From Bacillota bacterium (GTDB lineage Bacteria > Bacillota > Clostridia > Oscillospirales > Ruminococcaceae), in assembly GCA_023440965.1 (NCBI GenBank), contig JAEZRC010000003.1, forward strand, positions 233,181 to 297,180: a stretch of 64,000 nt of DNA, read 5' to 3'. The notes beneath the pieces were generated by a model that did not search any database, had not been told where the DNA came from, and saw only the letters and a list, made by a program, of their open reading frames with translations. Of this stretch, positions 24,837 to 33,075 are shown piece after piece; the first letter of the stretch is position 1; every line of letters starts with the position of its first letter. The translations under genes were made by a program, and so were the position numbers.

Positions 24837-27074
24837 TTTTTTTACGTTTGCAAGCGCGAAGATTAGAGGCGAGTTCCAATAGATAGTTATTTCATTACAT
24901 GAATAACTCTTTTCATCATCGACATAACATTTTGCTGGCGGTGTATCTCTCAACACTACCTTTGCATATGGATCTTCAAGTGCACTGTCAGGACCACCAA
25001 CAAGCATACCCTTCATAGGCTTTTTCAGGAACTGTGACGGCCTGTGGTGAGTACCTGTTGGTGAAACATCACCAACACCTGTTACATATGATGTAGACAT
25101 CGGATTTGTTCCAAAAATATAGTTGATATCATTCAGTGCATTATCAATGTATTTGCTATTTGAATCAACTTTATTTGCCATCATTAGGAACATCGAATCA
25201 TTAGCAGCAACCATATTACTTCCCCATGGATACTGTTCGCCTACTGATACCTTATATCCATCATTACTTATATTCCTTATAATGAAGCCAGCGTTTTCTT
25301 CAAAAGCGGACTTAACACTTTTATAAAAATCTTCACCGATTTTTGACTTGTCTGTTGAAAGAATTGCATATTGTCCGTATCCGCCGACATCAGCCCATCC
25401 AAGCCCAATATAGCCGTAATTGTATATTTCCTTAAAATGATTGAGGTACTTAGCATCTCCAGTCACCTTGAACAATTGTGCATCAGCCCACATCATTTCA
25501 TCTATAAGATTTCCATCACCATATTCACCTGTCTTAATATCAGTTGGATTTCCAAAGGCAACAAGCTGTTTTCTATAGCCAACATACTCCCATGCCTTTT
25601 TTGACGCTGCAAGACATTTTTCAGCAAATGCAGAATCTACATTCTTGTAGGTTTCATATGCAAGAGCCATTGAAGCCGCAAAATCAGCAGTAGCAGCATC
25701 TGATACCTTGCATACAATAAGCTGTTCTTTTTCATTTTCAGGCATTACTGTTCCAGGGAAATCAGCACAGGTTACCTTATGATAAACTCCGCCAGTTTTC
25801 TGATTCTGCATTTTCATCATCCAGTTAAGCTCATAGCGAGCCTCATCAAGAATATCAGGGACTCCATTCCCGCTTTCAGGAATTCCTAAATCATCACCGA
25901 AAGCAGAAGAATTAAACTGATAAGCAAGCATAAGGTCAGATACTGCCTTCGCACCAGGAACAACATATCTTCCGTAATCACCGGCATCATGCCAGCCACC
26001 TGAAACATCAATGTATTCATTTGTTCCATAGATTTTTGCTTTTGAAGTATGACAAGCCTTATGAGCAAAGTCACCTGCATATTTTGCATCAAGATCTGTT
26101 CCGCATCTTTGCATATACAGCATTTTCAACACATCTTTTAAAGTAGATGAGTAAATATCATTGCCTATTTCAAATTCATATGACTTACCAAGACTCTTCG
26201 TCTTGACATAATATTTACCTGGTTTGGTTAATTTTGAAAAATCACCGTACCAGTTTGTTTCGTCTGAGGTTTCGTTCTTAAAGCTCTTGCTGATTTTGCC
26301 TTTATAAACTTCCTTTTTTGTTTCAGCATTTACTACCTGGAATTCTTTATCCTTCATTTTACCCCTGAAAACTGCAATTTTCTTTGCTTTAGGAAGATAA
26401 CCTATCTGATTGACATTTATATCACGAAGGTTAGGGTTCGGAGGGAGTTCAACCTTCTTACTTTCATCAAGAAGTTTTATTGAAATATTATCGAAAGTTA
26501 TCGTATGCGGACCTAAAGTTGCTTTTGAATTCTTCGGCTGACCAAGATTTAAAGCAAAACGAGGTGCAGGATCAGTGTTTTCTATCATATCAAAATCGAG
26601 GGTATAATTCTTCATTTCAGATGTTAAATTAGCATCAATCTTTGCATAAGCGTGATAATCCCCACCATTTATCTGAAGTCTTACTTCGATTGCTCTGTTG
26701 ACAGTTGACTTTGCATCAAAGGAAATTCTGTACTTACAGCCCTGATTAATCTGATATGTATCCTGATAAATCTGTACTCCATGTTCAACAGAACCGGTAC
26801 TCGTAATGTCAATATTCATTGCCTTATCTGATGCTGAAACACTGCATTCTCCACCATTCATGTATTTACTCCATTTTAATGCACTGCCGTCAGCAAAATC
26901 GCCATCAATAATAAGTTCCGTAATTTTTGGCTTTTCTTCTTTTTTATTGTCTACAGAGCTTGTATCCTTCTTCTTTGGTTCGTCCTTACAAGCAACAAGA
27001 AGCAACATACAGAATGCCAAGAGCAATGATAGAAATCTCTTCATATTCGTCCTCATTTCCAGTTTTATATACAT
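24834..27074 (-). CDS. Glycoside hydrolase family 9 lipoprotein (cellulase/glucanase)
   Basis: The frame is 746 residues. The likely start is ATG 27044 (MKRFLSLL), six bases after GAGG, giving a lipoprotein signal with lipobox LLVAC. A CBM4/9-like carbohydrate-binding module (about 50-205) is followed by the CelD-type Ig-like domain (NVNQIGYLPKAKKIAVF, ~220-305) and the GH9 catalytic domain. The catalytic aspartates lie in GGWHDAGDYGRYV, the His region is GTHHRP, and the catalytic Glu is in SCNEITIYWN near the C-terminus. It should cleave beta-1,4-glucans while tethered to the membrane. No dockerin or cell-wall anchor is present. Exo or endo mode cannot be judged. Confidence 0.93.
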   Translation of the reverse strand: MYIKLEMRTNMKRFLSLLLAFCMLLLVACKDEPKKKDTSSVDNKKEEKPKITELIIDGDFADGSALKWSKYMNGGECSVSASDKAMNIDITSTGSVEHGVQIYQDTYQINQGCKYRISFDAKSTVNRAIEVRLQINGGDYHAYAKIDANLTSEMKNYTLDFDMIENTDPAPRFALNLGQPKNSKATLGPHTITFDNISIKLLDESKKVELPPNPNLRDINVNQIGYLPKAKKIAVFRGKMKDKEFQVVNAETKKEVYKGKISKSFKNETSDETNWYGDFSKLTKPGKYYVKTKSLGKSYEFEIGNDIYSSTLKDVLKMLYMQRCGTDLDAKYAGDFAHKACHTSKAKIYGTNEYIDVSGGWHDAGDYGRYVVPGAKAVSDLMLAYQFNSSAFGDDLGIPESGNGVPDILDEARYELNWMMKMQNQKTGGVYHKVTCADFPGTVMPENEKEQLIVCKVSDAATADFAASMALAYETYKNVDSAFAEKCLAASKKAWEYVGYRKQLVAFGNPTDIKTGEYGDGNLIDEMMWADAQLFKVTGDAKYLNHFKEIYNYGYIGLGWADVGGYGQYAILSTDKSKIGEDFYKSVKSAFEENAGFIIRNISNDGYKVSVGEQYPWGSNMVAANDSMFLMMANKVDSNSKYIDNALNDINYIFGTNPMSTSYVTGVGDVSPTGTHHRPSQFLKKPMKGMLVGGPDSALEDPYAKVVLRDTPPAKCYVDDEKSYSCNEITIYWNSPLIFALANVKK

Positions 27075-27154
27075 AAATATTATCCTAAATAAAAATTTAT
27101 GTCAATTAAATAACAATTTTTTTGTAACCGATTACATATTTTTAGTAATTATAT

Positions 27155-27187
27155 ACAAAAAACTCCCCGTAAATCTTACGGGGAGTT
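27155..27187 (-). terminator. Intrinsic terminator after trxA
   Basis: Stem AACTCCCCGTAA/TTACGGGGAGTT (27161-27186) with a U-run on the minus-strand transcript, directly after the trxA stop. Confidence 0.88.
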
Positions 27188-27192
27188 AAATT

Positions 27193-27504
27193 TTAAAATC
27201 CGAGCATTGTCTTGATTGCTTCTTTATTTTTTGCACCGACTTCAATTTTTTCAACCTTACCATCTCTTATTACCGCCAGTGTCGGGATGCTCATTACCTT
27301 GAATTGAGAAGCAAGATCAGGTTCTTCATCAACATTAACCTTGCATATTTTAGCTTTCCCCTCAAGCTCCTCCGCGACCTCTTCAACAATTGGTCCTACC
27401 ATTCTGCAAGGACCACACCATGGTGCCCAAAAGTCAACTAATACAGGTAAGTCTGATTTAATTACTTCTTCATCGAAATTTTCATTTGTTATGTTCATTG
27501 CCAT
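27193..27504 (-). CDS. trxA: Thioredoxin
   Basis: 103 residues with the classic active site WAPWCGPCRM and the cis-proline loop MSIPTLAVI. It is a general cytoplasmic disulphide reductase. It overlaps the upstream reductase gene by 10 bp, so the pair forms a reductase-substrate unit translated together. A hairpin terminator follows. Confidence 0.96.
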   Translation of the reverse strand: MAMNITNENFDEEVIKSDLPVLVDFWAPWCGPCRMVGPIVEEVAEELEGKAKICKVNVDEEPDLASQFKVMSIPTLAVIRDGKVEKIEVGAKNKEAIKTMLGF

Positions 27505-28376
27505 AATAACTTCTCCTTATTTTTATTCTTAATGTATTTGATTATACTTCTTGATGCGTGTGCTCCGTCGGAAATCGCCTTTGCTATCTGAAGAAATCCG
27601 CCGATTGCATCACCGGCAGAATACAGCCCATCAATATTTGTCATATAGTTTTCATCGACAATAATATTCTGATTTTCGGTAAAGACACCCATCTTCATAG
27701 CAAAATCAGAAGCTGAAGCTGTTCCAATTGCAACAAATACACCGTCGACATCATAATTAGTATTTCCAGCAGTAATGCCTTTTATTTTATCATCACCGTA
27801 AAATTCTGTGATTTTATCAGTACATATTGGCACTCTCTGCGGAAGAAATTCAGTTGTTAGCTTCTTATCGTCTGTGAATAAAATTATATCTTTTGTAAAA
27901 TTGCGAAGCTCGTTAATTTCATTCATAGCATAGTCACCGTTGCCGATAACAGCTATTTTTTTATTTCGATAAAAAAATCCGTCACATACAGCACAAAAGG
28001 ATATTCCCTTTCCTTTAAATTCTTCAAATCCTTTTATATCAACACTTGTTCTTGATTTTCCTGTTGCAATAAGCATTGCTTTTGCCTCATACGTTTTGCC
28101 AACAGCACTAACAATGAAGTTTTCTTCCTTTGTAATTGAAGTAACTTCATCTGTTACAACTTCAACCCCAAAGCTTTCTGCCTGAGCAATTCCTTTTTCT
28201 ACAATCTCTTTTCCTGAAAGAGGCTCATCAAGACCATAGAAATTTTCAATCTTTTCACTTCTTTCAAGAGCACCTAAGTCTTTCCCTAAAACAAGAACAT
28301 CAATTCCCGCTCTTTTAAGATATATAGCGGCTGATATTCCAGCCGGACCTTTGCCTATTACAATGACATCTCTCAT
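27495..28376 (-). CDS. trxB: Thioredoxin reductase-like FAD-dependent oxidoreductase
   Basis: 293 residues, near the usual ~305. The FAD-binding VIGKGPAGISAAIYLKRAG, the redox pair in FCAVCDGFF, the second nucleotide-binding IAVIGNGDYAM and the ending DGLYSAGDAIGGFLQIAKA match low-molecular-weight thioredoxin reductases. The second dinucleotide motif GNGDYA is less canonical than GGGDSA, so use of NADPH versus ferredoxin or NADH is open. It overlaps trxA, its probable partner. Confidence 0.88.
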   Translation of the reverse strand: MRDVIVIGKGPAGISAAIYLKRAGIDVLVLGKDLGALERSEKIENFYGLDEPLSGKEIVEKGIAQAESFGVEVVTDEVTSITKEENFIVSAVGKTYEAKAMLIATGKSRTSVDIKGFEEFKGKGISFCAVCDGFFYRNKKIAVIGNGDYAMNEINELRNFTKDIILFTDDKKLTTEFLPQRVPICTDKITEFYGDDKIKGITAGNTNYDVDGVFVAIGTASASDFAMKMGVFTENQNIIVDENYMTNIDGLYSAGDAIGGFLQIAKAISDGAHASRSIIKYIKNKNKEKLLWQ

Positions 28377-28437
28377 TTTTCCGACCTCCTGATGCTATTA
28401 TATACAATATAATTGGAAAGTTCTGTGACAAAATCAC

Positions 28438-29115
28438 TTAACTGCAAAAACTTTCAAGCTTCTTCCTGTTTTTAATTTTTATACTTCCCCTTGCAAGAGA
28501 TACTATACCATCTAATGCAAAGTGCTTGAGGAGTCTTGTTACGACTTCTCTTGCCGTGCCGATGTCGTTTGCAATGAATTCGTGAGTCAGTTCAAGTATA
28601 TCTGTTCCCTCAAGTGAAGAGTGCTCTCTTAAAAAGCAGGCAAGCCTTTTGGCTGCCGAGCCAAAAACATATTGCTCAAAAACCCACATTACTTCTGAAA
28701 AGCTTGCAGACATATGCTCAAGCGCAAAGTCCTTTACTGCAATATTGGTTTCATCAAGTGTATTAAAAAGTGTCATGGGAAGGATTATAACCTGAGTTGG
28801 TTTTTCAGATTTTATTGAGATAGCGGCATTGAAATTCTTTATTTTACATGATGCCGACATTATACAAACATCATAGTCAAGAAGTCTATATAATGTAATC
28901 TGCTTTCCCTCATCAGAATCAATAAAAGCACGAAGCTGCCCGCTCAAAACAAGAACAAGTCCGAGGCACTCACTGTCGGAGCTGTAAATAAGCTCACCAC
29001 TTTTATAGCCCGTTCTGTATGATGATACTTGTATTTCTTTCTTTTCCTTGTCAGAAAGACTGCTCCAGAAGGAAATATTTTCGCTGAAAAACTTCAAATC
29101 TTTTTCTGAAAGCAT
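28438..29115 (-). CDS. Crp/Fnr family transcriptional regulator
   Basis: 225 residues. An N-terminal cyclic-nucleotide-binding-like beta-barrel (about 20-125; SGQLRAFIDSDEGKQITLYRLLDYDVCIMSAS) is joined by a long helix to a C-terminal winged helix-turn-helix (THEFIANDIGTAREVVTRLLKHF). No N-terminal cysteine cluster for an Fnr-type iron-sulphur centre is visible. It lies 61 bases upstream of the trxB-trxA pair on the same strand and may regulate it. The effector is unknown. Confidence 0.88.
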   Translation of the reverse strand: MLSEKDLKFFSENISFWSSLSDKEKKEIQVSSYRTGYKSGELIYSSDSECLGLVLVLSGQLRAFIDSDEGKQITLYRLLDYDVCIMSASCKIKNFNAAISIKSEKPTQVIILPMTLFNTLDETNIAVKDFALEHMSASFSEVMWVFEQYVFGSAAKRLACFLREHSSLEGTDILELTHEFIANDIGTAREVVTRLLKHFALDGIVSLARGSIKIKNRKKLESFCS

Positions 29116-29250
29116 TACCTCACCCCACTTTCTATTTTATTTAATTATACACTATTTTTTTGCATTTTTACTTGTCTAATGTGAAAAATTACTGTAACAC
29201 ATATTGTTTTAAATCATACTATATATTAAAACTTTATGGAAGGTGATTGA

Positions 29251-29454
29251 ATGAATAACAGAATAAACTCATGTCAACTATCTAATGCGACCAGAGAGGC
29301 CCTGTGCATAATTAAAAACAACAAAATATTCTTGTTACTATTAATAATAGTAATAGCCTTCGCACTTTGCACAGCAGACTGCGGTGAGAATAGGATTCTC
29401 GCAGCAGAATTTAATCCTGATTGTCTTGACAGAAACCATCCCCATTTAAAATAG
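29251..29454 (+). CDS. Small membrane protein with a cysteine-containing tail
   Basis: 67 residues, with one hydrophobic segment (about 27-44, FLLLLIIVIAFALCTA) and a C-terminal part carrying two cysteines (ADCGENRI, NPDCLDRNHPHLK). A strong GGAAGGTGATTGA ribosome binding site supports the start. No family was recognised. It is divergent from the Crp/Fnr gene. A frame of similar length on the opposite strand lacks such a site and is considered a shadow. Confidence 0.5.
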   Translation: MNNRINSCQLSNATREALCIIKNNKIFLLLLIIVIAFALCTADCGENRILAAEFNPDCLDRNHPHLK

Positions 29455-29530
29455 CACAAATATAATTGCTATTTTCGCACAGTTTTTTTCAACCTGCTGG
29501 TCGACAGAATTTGTAAAGCAACACTGACGT

Positions 29531-29612
29531 GGCAGACTGCTCACCCCATACATTATTATATTGAATGCAATATTTTCAATTTATTGTATATACATAAAAG
29601 AGCACGTCTGCC
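29531..29612. repeat. Imperfect inverted repeat
   Basis: GGCAGACTGCTC (29531-29542) pairs with GAGCACGTCTGCC (29600-29612), with one bulged base and a 57-base interior, followed by a T-run. It could be a large terminator or a relic of a small element. The surrounding 29455-29682 holds no gene I can support. Confidence 0.5.
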
Positions 29613-29682
29613 TCGCCATTTTTTCCGGAAAACTAAGAACTAGAAACAGAGGAAACATATGAATAAAAAATTTCCCCACTAA

Positions 29683-30588
29683 TTAGTGAGGATAAGTACT
29701 GTTAAGCTGTCTAAATTCAGTGGGAGTATATTTTGTTTCTTTTTTAAAAGATTTGCAGAAATAGCTAACATCATTAAAACCTGATCTGTCACATATCTCA
29801 TTTATACTTAATTCAGTATCAGCAAGCATGCTTGCTGATATTTTTATTCTAAGCTGTGTCAGATATTTTAAATATGATATTCCTGTACTTTTCTTAAAAT
29901 CATTAAGTAAAGTTGTTCTGTTAGTATGAAGGTCAGATACAATCTTATTTAGTGTGATCTTCTGGTCATACCTTGACTGAAGATAACAGATTACATCCTT
30001 TGTAAGCTCCGAATATGAAGTATCAACTTCAATGTTATCATCAATAGGGTTGTCAACATTACCCATAATCAAAAAAAGTACCTCAAGCAAAGTAGCTCTG
30101 CTCCTGCATGGCCAGTTGATATCTGATTGAAGGGTAAGTAAATCGTCCAAAAGTGCTATTTTCTCGCCTATTTTAATAGCATCAAAAGAATTTACAGAAA
30201 TAATTTTATAATTAATATCATCATATAAAAATTTTTTAAAATAAAACAAATCCTGTCTTTCTGTGAATGTAAGACCTTGTCCTGTTTTACATGCCTCATA
30301 ACTGAACTTACTATTCAGTACTGTCGGACAGAAATATAATATTAAAATTTCATCTTTATTATCCAAAGATAAGAAGTGTTGGTCTTTTTCATTAAGACAT
30401 ATAATTTTAGGCCCAAATATTATTAATTCTTTCTCATTAATGCATATTTTGGCATTGCCCGATTTTAAAAAAACTAATTTATAACAAGCATTATCTTCAG
30501 TATTGTTAAATTTTTCTAAGTCATTTGATACTGCTACTGCCATAGTATAGCCTGGATAGAATTTTTCTCCAAACGTAAGGGCATTCAT
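29683..30588 (-). CDS. AraC family transcriptional regulator
   Basis: 301 residues. The N-terminal ~180 residues look like a cupin-type sensing domain (KSGNAKICINEKELIIFGPKIICLNEKDQH). The C-terminal ~100 residues form two helix-turn-helix motifs ending in CDRSGFNDVSYFCKSFKKETKYTPTEFRQ, the AraC signature. The ligand is probably a sugar or small metabolite, by family. No co-directional target gene is adjacent, so the regulon is not deducible. Confidence 0.9.
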   Translation of the reverse strand: MNALTFGEKFYPGYTMAVAVSNDLEKFNNTEDNACYKLVFLKSGNAKICINEKELIIFGPKIICLNEKDQHFLSLDNKDEILILYFCPTVLNSKFSYEACKTGQGLTFTERQDLFYFKKFLYDDINYKIISVNSFDAIKIGEKIALLDDLLTLQSDINWPCRSRATLLEVLFLIMGNVDNPIDDNIEVDTSYSELTKDVICYLQSRYDQKITLNKIVSDLHTNRTTLLNDFKKSTGISYLKYLTQLRIKISASMLADTELSINEICDRSGFNDVSYFCKSFKKETKYTPTEFRQLNSTYPH

Positions 30589-30693
30589 AATATCACCTCT
30601 ACTGGATTAATATAACACAAAATTTATTACTTGTAAATACTGTTTTATTTATGTAACAAATATGTAATATATAATAATGAGAATATTACCCAA

Positions 30694-30887
30694 TAAAAAG
30701 TGCAGGTGCTGATATCAGCACCTGCGTGAAAGGAGTCGTTCTGTCATCTCCATGGCATGTCTGGTTAACCTCTCAAGTTAACCCAGGATTCTGCTTTGGT
30801 GTTCTCTACCCTCCACTAAGGTAGAAATTGTTTTGCTATTTTATAAGCAAACCACAATCTATATAAAGCGTTTTTAAACGCATTATA
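30694..30887 (-). ncRNA. Candidate structured non-coding RNA
   Basis: On the minus strand TATAAT (30882-30887) precedes about 175 bases of dense secondary structure. The elements are a hairpin around TTTGCT/AGCAAA, a CTACC/GGTAG hairpin, and a long imperfect stem closed by GTGGAG/CTCC..CAC with a large central bubble and an inner GGTTAAC/GTTAACC helix. A perfect 24-base palindrome (30702-30725) followed by a U-run then ends the element. No open frame fits. The stem-bubble-stem plan is compatible with 6S RNA, but I do not recognise conserved family bases. It could also be the 3' tail of the upstream lipoprotein mRNA. Confidence 0.5.
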
Positions 30888-30900
30888 TCATTGGTAAGGT

Positions 30901-30951
30901 TAATCCAGAAGCAGTAATTCTTTTATATAATTACTGCTATTGGATTAGCAA
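30901..30951 (-). terminator. Inverted repeat downstream of the first MBL lipoprotein gene
   Basis: Two-part stem: TAATCCA with TTGGATTA outside and GCAGTAATT with AATTACTGC inside. It lies 25 bases after the lipoprotein stop. It lacks a clear U-run, so termination may be partial. Confidence 0.5.
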
Positions 30952-30974
30952 AAACAAAACATTAGGGTATGGAA

Positions 30975-31811
30975 TTATTTTTCTATGTAAGTGTGAGTGT
31001 TTGAAATAATGCACGGAGTTGTTTTGCTTGGTAATTCATCTTTTGTGATTTCAAGCTTGTTTTCAACTCGCTTTGTTGGTCCGTACAACTGCTCAAGATA
31101 CTTAACGTCACCATCAAAATAGTGAGTAGGAATAATATATTTAGGATTAATCTGAGCAAGTAAATTAAATCCCTTTTTATTTTCAAAATTCATTGAAGAA
31201 TATTGTGGATTATCAAACTGCATGAATGCAATATCAATCTTCCCAATTTTCTGAAGCTGTTCATCAGTGAACTTTGTCTGTCCACAATCACCAAAGTGAG
31301 CAATTCTTAATCCGTCAACTTCCATAACAATAATTACGTTAGATGGACTTGGCATTATAGTATCAGTATCATGAGCTGATGCTATGCTATAAATATTGAA
31401 ATCCTTTGTCTTACAGTCAAAAACTTCCTGAGCAAAAAGCTTTGTCTTAGTATCCTCATATTCTGCTGTAAAAGAGCCGTCGATGTGATCATAATGCTTA
31501 TGTGTTGACATAACTGCCGCAGGTTTTAAATCAATAACATCTGGCATTGGCATCTGGAATGGATCAACAACAATGTTTTCACCTTTTATTGATGATATAA
31601 CATATGAATTATGAAGTACACCCTTTGTGCATTCTGCTACTGTCTGAATTCTTACTTTGCCAGACTTGTTAGTTGCTTCTGGTAAAACAAAGTCTGGATT
31701 TACTGGTGCTTTTGCTTCTTGAGCTTTTTCAGATGTGTTCTTTGCTTTGTCTCCACAACCGGTTAACAAACAAAAAATTATTAATGTACATAAAAATAAT
31801 GCTTTTTTCAT
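30975..31811 (-). CDS. MBL-fold metallo-hydrolase lipoprotein (paralogue 1)
   Basis: 278 residues. The signal peptide MKKALFLCTLIIFCLLTGC ends in a lipobox. The metallo-beta-lactamase motif is MSTHKHYDHIDG (HxHxDH), followed by a second metal/His region in IVMEVDGLRIAHFGDCGQTK and PKYIIPTHYF near the C-terminus. These are UlaG/YcjT-like features of the MBL superfamily. Being a lipoprotein it should face the outside. The substrate is unknown. It is closely similar to the next gene upstream, so the two arose by tandem duplication. Confidence 0.87.
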   Translation of the reverse strand: MKKALFLCTLIIFCLLTGCGDKAKNTSEKAQEAKAPVNPDFVLPEATNKSGKVRIQTVAECTKGVLHNSYVISSIKGENIVVDPFQMPMPDVIDLKPAAVMSTHKHYDHIDGSFTAEYEDTKTKLFAQEVFDCKTKDFNIYSIASAHDTDTIMPSPSNVIIVMEVDGLRIAHFGDCGQTKFTDEQLQKIGKIDIAFMQFDNPQYSSMNFENKKGFNLLAQINPKYIIPTHYFDGDVKYLEQLYGPTKRVENKLEITKDELPSKTTPCIISNTHTYIEK

Positions 31812-32123
31812 AAAAATCCTCCTTAATTTTCTTTATTATACTCTAATTCCTATATTTTTCAAGAAAAAATATGAAATATAAATTGTAAAATAATACATTT
31901 TTTGAAAAAATAGATGCTATTAATTAGCATCTAATCAAAATAAAATAAATTAGCCTTTAACTTTATTGAAATGGAAGTTGCTTGTAATAGTTTATTTTGT
32001 AAGACTCTATATTAAACAATAAGCTAAATGTTTATGCGGTGGCTGTAATCCAATATCAAATAAAATATATAAATACTAATATTGGATTATAACATAACAA
32101 TATTTAAATTTAGGTTGATTATA
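31812..32123. other. Intergenic region between the two MBL lipoprotein genes
   Basis: About 310 AT-rich bases. It holds an 11-bp inverted repeat built on TAATCCAATAT/ATATTGGATTA (around 32047-32089) just after the upstream gene and a terminator at 31905-31933. Otherwise I see nothing. Confidence 0.6.
31905..31933 (-). terminator. Intrinsic terminator after the second MBL lipoprotein gene
   Basis: TAGATGCTA/TAGCATCTA hairpin (31911-31933) followed by a U-run on the minus strand, about 190 bases after the upstream stop codon. Confidence 0.75.
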
Positions 32124-32948
32124 TTAACAATATGTATGAGTGTTCAATATTCTGCAAATTCTTGTCTTGCCTGGAGTTAAGTCATCTTTGGAAACTATCA
32201 TCTTATTTGTAAATTCCTCTATCTTACCGATTTTTTGTTCAAAAACAGGTAATGCCTTATCAGTATAGTGTGTCGGGATAACAATAGTAGGATTGACCTG
32301 TGCAAGAAGATTAAAGCCTTTTAGATTCTTTAAATCCATATGTGAGTTTGAATTTTCAAACTGCATAAATGCAATATCAATCTTCCCGATTTTATCAAGC
32401 TGTTCCTGTGAGAATTTAGTCTGTCCAGCGTCACCGAAGTGAGCAATTCTTAATCCGTCAACTTCCATAACAATAATTACATTAGTCGGATTTTCCATAA
32501 TTCCGTCACCATCATGAGCTGATGCAACAGAATAAATATTGAAATCCTTAGTCTTGAATGCTTCTACTGTTCTGCAGAATTTCTTGACATTATCGCCGTA
32601 TGAATCGGTAAAAGTACTATCAACGTGATCTGGGTGGTCGTGCGTTGACATTATTACTGTTGGTTTGACATCAACTACATCAATCATTGGCATCTGGAAT
32701 GGATCCACTACAACATTTTCACCTTTTGATGAGGAAATGATATAAGAATTGTATGGGAAGCCATTTGAACCTTCTGTAACAGTCTGAATCATAACCTTCC
32801 CTGATTTGTTTTCAACTTCAGGCAAAACTAAATTTGAATTGGCTTGTTGCTTTTCAGCAGAAGATTTGTCATTTGACTTAGCTTTTCCACCACAGCCTGC
32901 CAATAATCCTAAGATCATTAATGAGCATATAAATAAAACTTTTTTCAT
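32124..32948 (-). CDS. MBL-fold metallo-hydrolase lipoprotein (paralogue 2)
   Basis: 274 residues. The signal peptide is MKKVLFICSLMILGLLAGC with the lipobox cysteine. The metal-binding motif is MSTHDHPDHVDS, and GLRIAHFGDAGQTKFSQEQLDKIG and IVIPTHYTDKAL match paralogue 1 almost position by position. Both proteins share YSVASAHD and the VVDPFQMPM stretch. It is exported and membrane-anchored, with unknown substrate. Each copy has its own ribosome binding site (GGAGG) and its own 3' inverted repeat, so they can be expressed separately. Confidence 0.87.
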   Translation of the reverse strand: MKKVLFICSLMILGLLAGCGGKAKSNDKSSAEKQQANSNLVLPEVENKSGKVMIQTVTEGSNGFPYNSYIISSSKGENVVVDPFQMPMIDVVDVKPTVIMSTHDHPDHVDSTFTDSYGDNVKKFCRTVEAFKTKDFNIYSVASAHDGDGIMENPTNVIIVMEVDGLRIAHFGDAGQTKFSQEQLDKIGKIDIAFMQFENSNSHMDLKNLKGFNLLAQVNPTIVIPTHYTDKALPVFEQKIGKIEEFTNKMIVSKDDLTPGKTRICRILNTHTYC

Positions 32949-33035
32949 AATTGCCTCCTTGTATTATCTACATTATAAGACTTTTATTTTTATTATGCAT
33001 TAAAAAATCTACAATGATATTTGTAAAATCGTACA

Positions 33036-33067
33036 TAAAAATGCAGATGCTGAATTTCAGCATCTGC
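33036..33067 (-). terminator. Intrinsic terminator after the GerQ-like gene
   Basis: Near-perfect 12-bp stem (33043-33067) followed by a U-run on the minus strand. The stem resembles the palindromes at 30702 and 31911. Confidence 0.85.
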
Positions 33068-33075
33068 CTAATAAA

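Noticed and set aside
29178..29202. Possible Crp/Fnr operator (TGTGA...TAACACA) upstream of the Crp/Fnr gene
   Set aside because: The half-site spacing is wrong for the known consensus and the AT background makes it likely by chance.
29274..29459. 61-codon frame opposite the small membrane ORF
   Set aside because: Lacks a ribosome binding site, whereas the plus-strand frame has a strong one.
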